A DNA stretch of 60,529 nt, taken from contig JAENRP010000273.1 in the NCBI GenBank assembly GCA_024741835.1, positions 331-60,859 of the forward strand, given 5' to 3'. The translations under genes and the position numbers were made by a program. The notes under the pieces are model-generated. The model ran no database searches and had not been told where the DNA came from. It saw only the letters and a program-made list of their open reading frames with translations. Origin of the DNA: Diplocarpon mali (taxonomy: Eukaryota > Ascomycota > Leotiomycetes > Helotiales > Drepanopezizaceae). This document shows positions 33,000 through 45,500 of the stretch, piece by piece; position 1 is the first letter of the stretch, and each line of letters starts with the position of its first letter.

Positions 33000-34330
33000 T
33001 TTACTATAGCTTAGCAGTTTCCTAATAGCAGGTCGTTTTTTATCTTAACTTTAGCTATTATAAACTTGCCTTGCTTCTTTAGCTTAAGGCAGTCTATTAT
33101 ATAATGATTAAAGGCTTTATAGTTATAATAGAGATTAGACGACGGCTTTAGGCTGGCAGACCCTTTTCAATAGGCTGCTAGCAAGGGGAAATAAGTATAA
33201 GGAGCTAAGGAGGTAGCTATAGCTATAGGTCTTTATAACTCCCTTTTTAATATACTAAGGATACGGTCCTTTAAAAGGGAGAATACGATAGCAAGGGCGA
33301 CTTATTAAGTATTATAAGCCTCTTCTTACTTAATATTATAAGCCTTGCAGTCTATAATAGCTAAGAACTTATCTAAAGTAGTATAATTATTATTTATTTT
33401 ATACTTCTTTACTTAAAGGTCGTTCTTTAAAGCTAAGGAGACCTTTTTACAAACGTTATTAAACTATTAAAACTAATCGATCTTACTAGCTATAGCAAGG
33501 GTAATAAACTTAGATTAGAACTTATTATATAATATTAAACTTATAATTAGCCTACTATATTTAAGCTTAATAGATTAAATATAATTATAATTAAAGAACC
33601 TTTAATTTAAGACCTTAAGGATATTAATAGTATATATAAACTTACTAATAAAGATAGGATCTATATATTATAGGATTAGGTTTTAAGCTTTACCTATTAT
33701 ATACTTAAAGTAAGCAATGATCTAATCCTCTCTTAAAGTGAAGTTGCTTAAGTACTTTTAAATAAATACCTTTATAGCCATCTTTTAAATATTATAGGTA
33801 ATTTTACCTTAGTAGTTGCTAAAATAGGTTTAAGGGTACTTAATTCGATAGGAGTCGATAGCTAGGATTAAAGGTCGGATAATTAAGAGGTAGTAGTCTA
33901 AGGAAGGCAGTAAGTTGGCGGTAAGGGACTGAGTATTCTAAGGGCTAGCACTTAAGGAAGAAGGGGTAATAGTATTATTTTAAAGAGCAGTAGCTATAGC
34001 AGCACTAATAAGGTTTGCGATTTCGGCCTATTAGGCAGCTAAAAAGAGAGGGGCTAATATAGTAAGGGTAGATATTAGTTCTTCCTTAACTTTAATCGAT
34101 AGAAAGGGAGTATTTTAAGAATCTACTTGCAGTCTAAGATTAGGAGTAAAATCGGTATTAAAGGAGGTTTCTTCCTAAGTAGGCTTAAAAGGGTGAATAT
34201 CTCTAGGACTAAGGGTAGTAGTAAGGCCTATAGAACTAGTAGTAGTAAAGCCTAGTAGTAGAGGTGCGGTTAACCTTTTACTTCTCTTAAGTAGTATAAG
34301 ATTAAAGGTCATAAGTATTAACTCTTTCTA
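33000..34330 (-). pseudogene. E1 gag remnant with zinc knuckle
   Basis: Minus-strand gag. The zinc knuckle lies at about 33090-33133 and reads YYNYKAFNHYIIDC, that is C-x2-C-x4-H-x4-C with the first two Cys turned to Tyr (TGT to TAT). The capsid region is about 33400-33900. The N-terminal part is Ser/Thr-rich (34150-34330) and contains a palindrome at 34125-34147 in the zinc-knuckle frame (FTPNLRLQV). Confidence 0.7.
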
Positions 34331-34339
34331 TATTATTTA

Positions 34340-35305
34340 GTTTAGTTTAAAAGGACCTAATGCTAAATAGTGACCTATTTAAAAGGGAGAAGATTAATAT
34401 AAGCAAAGCTATATATATTCTTAAAGCCTTTTAATAGAGTATATATTAAGGTATTATAAGTTTATAGATCTTAAGAAAGAAGGTTTTACTTTAGGATCAT
34501 ATCTCTTTACTAATTAAGAGTTATAATAAGGTTATCTAAAGGTGTAGTGCAAATCTAGAGAAGTAAGGTCTAAGGATTTAAAGCTTATTACTCTACTAAA
34601 GTTGACCTAGTCTCTAATAGTATAGTATAACCTATTAAGGCTAACTAAGTTTCTATATATATATATAGGTATAGGTCCCTTAGTTTTATACTTAAGTATT
34701 TCAAAGGAAGGAGTAAGGGACTTTAAAGAGTATAAGAAGAGTTGTCGATAAGTATAGGTCGATAGGGAGTATAGAAAAGGTCGACGACTTATTCGCAAGG
34801 AAGGGTCTTTAAAGAGTCGAGTTATATTCGAGGCTTTCGCAGAAAAGGGGGAGTATTAAAGAGTATAAGGAGAATTGTCAATAAGTATATTATTAATAAG
34901 TATAAGGTCGATAAAAAAGAGTAGTATAAAGTATTTATAAGAGAAGGAGAGAGTTGAGAAGAGAAAAGTTATTATACTACTTTAGGCAGCAGCTTATGCT
35001 AGCAAAGCAAGGGCATAGTAAATGATTTTTTTTTTTTTCGAATTGAAATTAAAGGTGAATTTCCATTTGTAAAATGGAATAGATTAGTCGAGAAAATAAG
35101 CTAATCTTATATTCGAAGGTTATTACTCAGCTTTCTTTAAAAACTAGATTAGTAAGATCTAGGCGCTATATATAAGTTGCTTAAGGTAGTTTATAGTAAA
35201 AGTATTAAAATTAAGAGATCGAGTTGCTTAAGGCAGTTCGAAGTGATAATTCTAAAGGAAGTAGATATTAAGCTTCTTAGCAGAGGTTAAGTTGATCTTT
35301 TCTTA
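34340..35305 (-). other. E1 leader, no gene seen
   Basis: Untranslated leader between gag and the 5' LTR. A duplicated segment (GAGTATAAG.AGAGTTGTC.ATAAGTAT, about 34728 and 34860) and a T11 run near 35028 are the only structures noted. A 63-codon minus-strand frame at 34607-34798 has no recognisable motif. Confidence 0.55.
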
Positions 35306-35569
35306 TATTACGACTTGCTCTTAAGCGTATAGAAGGCGAGAATCGAATAACGCTGACTATATTACCTTAAGAGGTATGCTATATAATTAAGAAGAAAAGA
35401 TAAAAAAGAAGAGAGAGTCTTTAGTAGAGCTCTTCCAGAATAAGTACAGGTGCTTCACTAGTGCGCACGTAATTTAGCCACCTTGCTACCTTAGCGTGCA
35501 CCTGACTTCAACATATAATAGACACGTGATATAACCGTGCACAACCGCGCATGTGATGCGGCCGTAACA
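35306..35569 (-). repeat. 5' LTR of E1 (264 bp)
   Basis: Inner start TATTACGACTTGC is RIPped. The outer end, GCATGTGATGCGGCCGTAACA in substance, is intact and followed by CTTTA. Confidence 0.95.
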
Positions 35570-35574
35570 CTTTA

Positions 35575-38500
35575 TTCCTAGCTTCTATTAAGGTTGAATC
35601 GTTATAAGGGTATCTACTATTATTACTAGCGCATTTAGTAATAACCTTTGTTTTTAAAGGTATTATTTAAAAGGTGATCTAGGTCGAGTTTGTCTTTAGA
35701 GACGGCTTCTAACTAGGTATATAATCTCGCTAGGGGCCTAAGGGCATTAGGGTAATTGGAGTGGAACTTCTTAAGTAATATAGCCGCGTTCTTAAAGTTG
35801 CTAATAGGGTACTATTAATCGTCGGGATCTTATCCTACTTAGCTGACCTTATAATAGAGTTGCTTTTACTATATATTAAATGCTAATATTTGGTCGACTT
35901 CCTATTTTAAATAGGTATTAATAATAATAGGTTCTGCTAATAAGTTGATTTGCCTAAGTAGGGGGTTGTTAGCGGCTTTCCTTAGTCTATTGGTATAGAA
36001 GATATTATATATTTGATATAATAGGGGTAGGTCTACCTTATAAGAGTAGTAGGCTAGGCTGATGATTTTAAAAGGGCTTATAATAAGGAAATCGAGTTTA
36101 TTAGAAGGTCGGTCTATTTTCCAAGCTCTCTTTATAATATATACTAGGTCTCTTAAGCTAAAGTCGGGTTAGCGTCGCTTTTTATTTGCTTATTTAGATT
36201 ATCTCTCTTAAGCTGCTAATATAGATTCTTAGGCAAATTGGACTACTTTATCGATTCTTCTAGCCTATGCTTGCGCTTCTTTCCTATTTAGCTTCTCTTA
36301 AGCGCTTAAGTGCTTAGTAGTATAGGCGGTCTAATCAAAATCCAAGCGAGGTTTATAGCTATAATCGACTATAGAAAGAGAGAGGCCAGTTGACTCGTTT
36401 AGGCAAGCGGCGCTGGCAGCGTTTATAGCAAGGAGTAAGTCGGCCTAATTGTCTTAGAAGTAGTTGATAAAGGGGCGTAGTTATATATTGATTATTTGGT
36501 TAATAATCTTAGTTTATCTATTTATCTAAGTATATTCGAAGGTCGATAGCTAAAGCTTGACCTGCGCTAGTATTAATAACTCGTTTATAAAGTTGGAGAT
36601 AAACTAAGGTCCTTAGTTGCTAGTAATAGTAAGAGGGCTCCTTTAAACCTTTAGATATATTGGTAAAATAGGGAGGCGGCGGTCTGCGCAGTAGCCTTCT
36701 TTATTATTAGTAGGCAGATATGCCGCTTAAAGAGTCGGTCAATTATAATAAATATAGTATCATAGCTATTGCTAATTAATCTAAGAGTATAAAAGTCTAT
36801 AGATAGGTTATTTTATATATATAAAGGGATAGGCAGTAGTTTAAGGAGTCCTGGCATCTTATCTTAAGGTTTATATAAATATTAGTAGTTATAATAGTTA
36901 GCAATATACCTCTTTATATTATAGTAGTATATAGGCTATTAGTAGTAGTATTAAAGGAATTATATAGTCTTGGTTCTATTAGAGTAAGCTATTAATATAC
37001 TATTATAGATTTGGCAGAATAGGCGGGTGTAGAGATTATCTAGTTCTTTAGGAACTATTAGCCTTCTATTATATAAGAGTAGTCTGTCCTTTAATAGAGT
37101 CTAAGGAGTCTCTTTTCTAATAGCTTTCTTTTGCTTTAATTACAGCGACTTATAGGTTCGGTTGGTATTAAGGACTTCTTTTATTATTTGGAAATTGTTA
37201 ATAAAGGAGCATTTCTTAAGTGTCGTAGGGTCGACTAGAGCTATTATAAGATGATCTTAAATAATATTAGCTAGGTTAAGAAGCTATTAAGTTCTTTCGG
37301 CTTCTTTTATAGCTTTTTAAATAAGCGTGAGTTCGTCTTTCTATAATAGTATATTAGCTATTATATTCTCCTTTCTAAAGCGATAGGTGATCTAGTAATT
37401 ATATCTTAAGAGTATATCTATCTATCGGATTTGCTATTTATTAAAGAGTTTTTTAGTTCTAAAGTACTCTAGAGCCTTATAATCGGTAATTACTAGAAAG
37501 CTTAATATACTTTGCAACTCTGCGTCCTATTCTTTTAAAGTTAGTATAACCGCTAGTATCTCTTTATTATAGATTTTATAGTATAATTCCGCATTCTATA
37601 ATCCTTTAAAGAAAAAGGCGATAGGGTGCTATTATTTATTATTCTTATCTTTTTAATTAAGTACTTTAGCTACTACTAGGTCTAAGCAGTCGGTCTTAAT
37701 CCTTATTAGTTAGTAGTTTTTAAAGTATAATAAAGTAGGCGCGTTTAGCAGCCGCTTCTTTAATTGTTTAAATGCGTCTTATTATTCCTTAGTTAGGACG
37801 AACGTTAGGCTAGTCTCCTTTATTATTAGCTGATTAAGAGGGCGCGCAATTCGACCGTAGGCTTTAATAAATCTCTAATAGAAGTTGCAGAATCTTAAGA
37901 ACAACTGCACTTGTTTCTTTATTAATAAGGAGGTCTATTCTTTAATAATCTTAACCTTAGTAGGGTTAACCTGCACTTTTTAATTAATAATAATAAACCC
38001 TAGGAATCTAGTGCTAATGACTTCGAATTCGCACTTCTTAATATCGACTTATAAGCTAGCTTCGTATAATCTTTCTAAGACCTATCTAATATATTATTAG
38101 TACTCTTCCTTAGTTTTTAAGAAGATTAAGATATTATTAATATATATAAAGCAAAAGTCGTTTAAGTATTTTATTAAGATAGTATTAATATACTACTAAA
38201 AGGTAGCTAAGCTATTGCATAGTCTAAAGGGGAGTACTACTAGTTTAAAGGAGCCGTACCTTATCCTAAAGGCTACTTATATTATAGAGTTAGGGTTTAT
38301 TAGGATGCGATAGAATGCGTAGTAGATATTAAGCTTTATAAAAAGCGTCGCATTCCTAAGTCGGTCGAGGGTTTCTATAATTAAAAGGAAGGGGTACTAG
38401 TCTTTTTTTATAAGTCTATTCAACTCTTAGTAGTTAATACAAAACCGCAAGCCGCCTTTAGGTTTCTTTATAAATAGGATAGGCGATAAGAAGGCAGCGT

Positions 38501-38660
38501 TAGATAGTTATATAAATCCCTTCTTTAAATTATTTATAAAGTATTCCCTTATCTTCTTAAGTTTAGGCTTATTTATTTTATATAAGTAGGCAGTTTTTAT
38601 TATTAGTGGTAGTCCTTTAAACTCGATCTTATAATTAATTAGCCGCAATAGAGGTAGCGT
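35575..38660 (-). pseudogene. D pol: RT, RNase H, integrase, chromodomain-like end
   Basis: Minus strand. RT at about 38570-37880 has LSPILFIKKPKGGLRF, CINYQELNRL, VAFRIRYGSFKL and FIYINNILIF (YIDD box, both Asp now Asn). RNase H at about 37700-37300 has YYKIYNKEILAVI and LVITDYKALEYF. Integrase at about 37050-36350 has LSIDFYTL and IFIIIDRLFKRH. The C-terminal segment at about 35620-35900 (LYYKVSQVGQDPDD, YPISNFKNAAILLKKFH) matches the diverged chromodomain-like tail common in fungal gypsy elements. E1 is inserted directly after this end. Stops are TAA/TAG at former Gln. Confidence 0.85.
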
Positions 38661-39099
38661 ATTCGCAGCGCTTTTAAAGAAGCATATGGCTAGGTTATAA
38701 AGGAAGGGTAGTAACTTAGCGCATAACTCATAGGCCTCTTAAGGTCTTAGAGCGTTATACTTACTAAGCGCGTCGGGTTCTTCCTCTTCTATTGTATGAA
38801 TTAAGGTCTTATCTATCCCTAAGTCTAAATAGCGAATAATAGCTTTATATTAAATTAGGATATAAAGGGTCCTCTTATTTCTTTTTTCAAAGAGATGATC
38901 TAGTTCTATAAGCGTAACCGACCTGATCTTAGTATTAATCTAATAAAGGCTAACTTTAAAAGCTAGCCTTAAGATTGTCGATATATCTATACTTATCGGT
39001 TAAAGGGTATTAATATTAAGTTCCTCTCTTTATTATTTATAATTAGTAAGGCGAGTATTCAAGTCTTATATCGGCATATCCTTAGACTTAATCAAAGGG

Positions 39100-40883
39100 T
39101 CTTTAAGAGCTTTCGGCAATCTAAGGATGCTAGTCTTATTAAGCTATTGCTAATCTTTCTAGTCGGCATCCTATTAATCTAATTAATAAATGTTAGGCTA
39201 ATATAGCTTCTTTCTCTTATAATCGACAATTACGTCCTATTCGGCTAACTACTTGCGACCTAAGATCATATTATATAACCCTAAGTCGGCGGCTAAGAAG
39301 AACTATCCTTTGAAGTTGTATTTATCAATCGTAATATCTATTTATATAACCTATTAAATAGCCTCACTAGGTTGTCTATCAAATCCTTATAAGGGGATCG
39401 GTCTCTTAAGGTAGTAAGTTAATAACTTCAGCTATATAATCAAAGAGGGAAGTATCTTGCGATTGATAATTCCTAAGGCATTAGCCCTATAGTCTATTAA
39501 GGCTATTTGGTTGGTATAGTGCCCTTTTTAATAGAGTCGGCACTAGGTTACGAATTGCTAGCCTCTAATTAGCTTAAATAGGTCGACCGATTCCTAGTAT
39601 CGGTTGCACTTTAGGAGTAATACTTGAAATCCTAAAGTGATTCATTTCCCAATTCCTTTATATTATCTATTATCTTAGCGTTATTCTCTAGTTTATCACA
39701 GCCTTTCTCTATTAGTATAATCTTATATTATTTAGGACAGTTTTAGCTATAGTGCCCTTTTTATCCATACTTATAGTAAGTATCGTCGGACTTTAGGGTT
39801 CGGTTATAAGGGGCGCGTTTATTATCTCTAGGTATTAAGGGTCTAAGGGTAGTTCTTAATTCCTTTTAGAGACGACTTAGGGCTCGTTTGTAGCATATAA
39901 GTCCTATTTATTAAGAGGTAGAGGAGGGCCGGTTGGAAGTTTTAGCCTAATACTTATTTTAGTTAGAGCGTTATAGTAAGAGGCAGAGTTGTCGATTCTC
40001 CTTATTTATAAATCATTCGGCCAAGTCTTTAAGGTAGTCGAACTTCTAGTCGGAGAGTTGCTTTAGTAAAGACACTTTTACCTTATCTTAGAGCACCTTA
40101 TATTAGTCGTTAGTCGACTTCCTTAGTTTAGAAGCTAGTTTGCAGAAGTCGGCCTAAAAGGCTATAAAAGGGGTATTTCCCTATTTAAGCTTTATCTAAT
40201 TGTCTTTAGCTATCTATTGCTCTATTTCTTTACTAACTCTATAGGCCTTTTATAAGATTCGGAATAACTGCGCAATCGTTTCGATTTATCTAATAGATCC
40301 TTTTATAAGCCGATCTTAGATTAAGCTTTAGGTGTCTTCTATTATTAAACTAGCAGTATATACTAAGGCAACCGATTTATTAAGGAACTCTATATAATTA
40401 ACCTTTATCTTCTACTGTATATTAAAGATCTAGTCCTTAACCTTTATATCCCTTTTGCTTAAGAAGGGGTTTAGATCCTTGATCTTTATTAGGCAGACCT
40501 GGCGACTAGGTTTAAGGGTTCGACTCTATCTTCCGAAGTCAAAGGTATTAGAGTAGGGTTCCCTTTTAATAAGCTGTCTAGGCTAGGCGGTAGGGGAATC
40601 TCTATAGGGATTTTCAAGGAGAGGTCGGCTTTATAGAGTAGAGGTAGCTAATTAGCTGGCTGAGTTTATATATTATTATTCTTCTGCTAAGTTCTTTTAA
40701 TATGCGCTAGTCTCTTAGGTCGTTCTAAGCTCTTCTTACAGCTGCACAGTTATAGGTGCAGTCGCTTCCTTTATTCTTTAAATATAATTATAAAAACTCT
40801 AAACCACTAAATCTTATTATTTAATATATTAGTAGTAGTATTCTATTAAGCGTTCCTTTACTACTAGTCGATCCTTATATATG
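39100..40883 (-). pseudogene. D gag (C-terminal part) and protease region
   Basis: Minus strand. The gag zinc knuckle at about 39735-39780 reads YYKYGQKGHYSQNC, with stops read as Gln; the first two Cys of C-x2-C-x4-H-x4-C are Tyr. Upstream lie the capsid-like part (AFQADFCKLASKLRKSTND, about 40090-40150) and a Pro-rich N-terminal part up to F at 40889. Below 39700 lies the protease region, without a clean active site. The gag start continues beyond F at 48490-48950. Confidence 0.7.
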
Positions 40884-40888
40884 GCAGA

Positions 40889-41085
40889 TGTCGTGCAGAA
40901 TGGGCAGAGTCTCCACTTATTCTGAAGACCCTCTACGTAACTCTGCTAAGTCATAGACTCTCCCTTTTCTTTCCGAAGTCTCCTTACTATATATATATTA
41001 GAGAATAATATAATCAATCATCTTCTCCTACTTTTATAAGCCTTTGGAGCGACCTAATAAAGGCCCTCCAGCCGACTGTACTATA
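40889..41085 (+). repeat. 5' LTR of F (197 bp)
   Basis: Outer start TGTCGTGCAGAATGGGCAGA intact; ends CCGACTGTACTATA. Confidence 0.95.
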
Positions 41086-41104
41086 GTTATAAGCCCTATA
41101 AGCA
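41086..41104 (+). other. Primer-binding site of F, half-tRNA type
   Basis: GTTATAAGCCCTATAAGC, the same 18 bases as after the G LTR at 30420. The core GTTATAAGCCC is shared with C1 and C2. Confidence 0.6.
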
Positions 41105-41289
41105 CTTTAATATGCTTTCTCTTTGCATATAACCGGCTAAAGGGCCCTTCGAGCTCTTGACCGACTTTTCGAGTACTTATAACGACTTAAAGGACCTTTA
41201 TTTTCAATTAATAAATCTCCATTTTCCAATCGAACCTTATTTGCAAACTCTATTTATATACTTAACCTTTTCACTAGACTCCATTTAAT

Positions 41290-42480
41290 ATATCTGACTC
41301 TTTAAGCATCTTTAAGCCTCGCTTTAATACCTTTGCCTTTTAAGTAAAGTAGTTTAGTAAATATATATTCTTCGCTAAGCTTTATAATATTACCATTTTT
41401 ACCGATCTGAAACTCCTATTTAAGTCAATTATAAAGACTAAGCCTTAAGCTCCCTCTATATAGGAGCTTAAGGAACTGGAAACGGCTAACCTTTGTATAA
41501 TATACGCGAGGTTATATAAAGAGTATATAGCGACTCTATTTAAATAGATTTATACTTGCTTTCCCTTAGGAGATCTGTCAAAGGCTCCTCCTCTATAGGC
41601 TTTTTATAAGGATATTAAGGATAAATATAAAATCCTAATAAAGGAGTACTATATATATAAGGAAACTTGAAAGACCTAACGCAAATACTATAAACTACTC
41701 TTAAAATAGGTCTTTAAGACTATTGATAGAACGCTTCTAGCTTCTGCGATAGCTTAAGTATAAATCCAAGCTAAGAAGCTCTCCTCTTTAATACTTGATA
41801 AAGATACTCCTATAAGTGGAACTACTACTAATGACTTATATACTAATTTGGTAAACTAGCAACTCTTACTCTAAGGCCTAGTATCTATTTTAAAGTATGA
41901 TATTGCGCCTTCCGATAAGGCTATTCAATCTTAAATAAGGCTTTAATACTGCGACGTATTATATTAAGGTAAGACTAAGAGAACCAACACTTAGCAGTAG
42001 ATTTAAGAGTAGTAGGAGGCGTACCGCCTAGTAGAATAATATAGTTTTCCTAAGATTAAAGGGAGATTAAGAATTACTGACTTTTTAAACTCAATTGTAA
42101 TAAAGATCAATCCAAGTTAGGCGACTCGCCTAAAGGAGGAAATTATTACTAATAAGTAGATAGGAACCCTATATAAGCATAACCTAATACAGCTAAGCCG
42201 CGCTTTAGTAGGCATTAAATCCAATAAAGCAATTAATAATAAAGGGCTAGCAGTTTTTACTACTTAAGAGTCTCTCCTAGATACCGAAACCCCTTCGCAG
42301 GCTTTAGCAAGCAGCTCCCGAAATCGCTCTATAAGCTCTAGAAGGGAGATCAGGCCCAAATGCCCTTATAAAGGCTTTAAAAATCACTATTAGAAGCCCT
42401 AGGACTATCGGAAACTATTATATACTATAGACAGGCGCAAGGAAAATATAAAGGTTCTCCCTTTGCAAGAGGAGGTCCTA
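41290..42480 (+). pseudogene. F gag remnant
   Basis: Plus-strand frame with helical capsid-like segments (41300-42000). A zinc-knuckle-like motif at about 42355-42400 reads CPYKGFKNHYQKPQDY, in which the second and last Cys appear changed. A Lys-rich region precedes it. RIP stops are moderate in number. Confidence 0.65.
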
Positions 42481-42599
42481 TAAATACAAAAGGCATTAAA
42501 CGCAAGAGACTAGTTCAAGGGTCTTTAAGCATAGCTTAAGGAGAATAATATTACAATAATAGCAATTAACAAATTTAAAGGAAAGGCTTTAGCCTTTAA

Positions 42600-45500
42600 A
42601 GAGGATAGTTTAAGCAAAAGGGAGAACTCACTAGTCTTTATAGTAATAGATCCTTTTGCCTTCGACGCTTTTAAAGAATCGTTTAATATCTACTACCTCT
42701 TTAAGCTAAAACGCCACCCGCTCTCCTTAAGTACGCTCCTTAATAATTGCGCAGTTACTTATATTATTAATTTGAAGGATTTACTTATTATAGGCACCTT
42801 TAAGCCTTCTGGCGACTTATAGTAATATATTAAAGCAGGTACCTTAAGACTCCTAATTATTAGGAAAGGTAATAGATATATAATAGACTCTCTTCTATAG
42901 CGTGACGGCTCTCCTATAAAGATAACGCTTTACAATATTGCTATTATAAAGGAGTTTACTACTAATATTATCTTAAAGAGGCTCCTTATAGATAAGGGTT
43001 TTTAATACTCTAAGGTAGACCTCACTTTACGCTTTAAGAGCATTAGAGACTCTATAAAGTAAGCTTAATTAAAGTATTACTATAATCTCGTTTTCTTTAA
43101 ATATAAGCCTATTAACTATTTAGATCTCCTAAATATACTTTAATATAACTTCTCTACCTTAATAGTATTCCTTATAGCTAAGATAATACTTTATAATAGG
43201 TTCTAGTCTAGCTATATACCTATTAAGGTATAGGATAATAACGCGTATATATAGCACCTTTGCGCTAGCTACCTAGGCGCAGAGGCTCTTTAAGCGCTAG
43301 TCAAGTGCGCTAAGAGAGTGAAGATCAGGGGAATATAAAGGCTAAAGTGCCTTATATATATAGTAGCATCTGCTAGGCAAGTTATTTCTCGCGCTACCTT
43401 TAAGAACCGATCTTTAAGGCCCTTTTTTAAGATCTCCTAGGATCTCTTTAACTTTTTAAATAACTTATATAATAGTTGCTTATAAGTTCTTTTAATTAAA
43501 GATAAGTATAGTAGTATACTTTAGATATTCCTATTAAGATCAAAGGGTAGAAACGTAGTTATAAAGGTCCTCTAGGCCTTTGAAGTATAAGTGAAATGCT
43601 AATATAGGCTTTCTATTTGCAAAATTAGGCAAGATAATAATACTTTAGTAATCTCCTTAAAGGAAGACTCTCTTATAGAGTACTAAAAATAAGTAAAAGA
43701 GGAGGGAATCGATTTAAAGCTTACTCCTGCTTATATATACTAACCTAATAGAGGCGTAGAGCAAGTAAGAAGGGAATTGATTAAATGCTCTATTAAAATA
43801 AGGATCTATATTAGGCTTTTAGTAAGCCTTTAGCCAAAGGTTATAAAAGCTGCTATATACCTTTATAATATCTCTTTACTCGCTAGGAAAAAGATGATCT
43901 TACTAATTAAGGCTTTCTATAGTTAGTTTAAGCAGTATTTTCGATTCTATAAGCCGCTGCTTATTAAGCAGATAATAGTGAGCTTAAAGCCCGACTAGAG
44001 TCGCATTTATATATATAGCGCTTGCGCATACCCTTTAATTAAGGAGAGGGAGGTAGGGAAAGACTGCCGAACCTTTAAAATTGAACTATAAAGGTACTTA
44101 AGTTACTTAATTAGATATATTACCTTTAATATTTATAGAATCTAGGTTCCTATACTCTAGCGAGTAATAACGACTTATAATATCGAATTTAATAAGTCTC
44201 TCTTCTATAGTCCAGAAGCTAAGCGCGCAAACCCTATATCGCACTAGGAACTTAAGATAACCCTCTAATTGATTAAAAAGGGAGAGGGAGCTTAAGATAC
44301 TAAGTTTAAAGGCATTTTCGAAGAATTAGAGCTTATTATAAGGCTAAACGCAATTGCTATAAAAGAAGCCGCTATATAAGAAGAGCCTATATTATAGACC
44401 GACGCTGCTCTATAGCCTTTAACTAATGATATAAAAGGCCTTAACTTAAATCTAAATTCTTTAAAAGACCCGCTTAAAAACTCAGGGGTAGAAGCAAGCA
44501 AACTAGAAGCCACTTCGCCAGTCTTTAAGAAGGCAAATAGCGACTAAAGCTTAAGGGTGATAATTCCTTATAGAGGCCTTATTAAAGAAGGAACTATAGA
44601 TAACTTTAAAGGAGTCTTTAAAGACAAGTTCTATAAGGCGATCGGCAGATCTCTAGCTGCTATTCTATATAAGAATGGAAATAGCTTAAGGGCTTTAAGA
44701 TAAAGTCTTCAATTATAAAGGCAGGCCTTAGTAAACTTTAGTAAAAGGCTAGAGGCACTATTACCAAGATCTTAGAGGAGCTTTAATAGTCTTATAAGAA
44801 GCGACCTAGTAAAAGGAATAGGCCTTAATAATATAATACCTTAAGTTATAATACTAGCTTAAAGACTATAAGCTTAAGAGATAAAGCTACCTAGACTCCT
44901 AAAGGAACTTCTAGTAATAATAAAAATAGAGGAGAAGACTTATAAAGAAAAGCGCAAGAAGGAACTCTCTCTTCTTAAGCAAAAGAGGATAAGACGCTTA
45001 AGCATTAAGTAATAGGAGACTTTAAAAGTATATACTACTGCTCTAAAGCATATACTCTCTTAAAGTAATATTAATTTACCCTACTCCTTATATACGCAGG
45101 AGTTTATATCAACCTTTTAAGTGAACGAATAGATAAGGGAGGATAGGAAGGACTATTTAATAGTTTATATAATTATTAAAGCTATAATTAATAGTTAAGT
45201 AAAGGATAGAGCATAATCTCTTAACTGCCTATAGTACTAAAGCTCTTTACCAAAGCCTTTAAAAGGATAGCTAGACCTAAAGAAGCACCCTTTTAGTAAA
45301 CGATTTAAAGAAGGAGGGCGCTAAGAGATTAGGAATTTAGAATCTTAAAGTTACTAGAGAATTATGCAAAGGGATTACTCAAAGCCTCCGCCGATACTAT
45401 TAAAATGGGTTTTTACCTATAAGGTTAATAGCTTTAGCAAGCTTTTAAAGTACCGATTATAGCTAATTATATAAGAGGATCTTTAAGATAAAGCTTCAAT

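Larger units (their letters stand above)
27987..35569 (-). mobile_element. Gypsy chromovirus E1 (7583 bp, contains G)
   Basis: Direct 264-bp LTRs (27987-28250 and 35306-35569), perfect duplication CTTTA (27982-27986, 35570-35574), and a polypyrimidine tract CTACCCCCCCCCTTTG right of the left LTR marking the 3' end of a minus-strand element. Coding order on the minus strand is gag with zinc knuckle, protease, RT, RNase H (cut by TRIM G), integrase, chromodomain. Gag (zinc-knuckle frame) and pol (protease frame) lie in different phases, as expected for frameshifted gypsy polyproteins. Four palindromes. Inserted just after the pol end of D. Confidence 0.94.
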
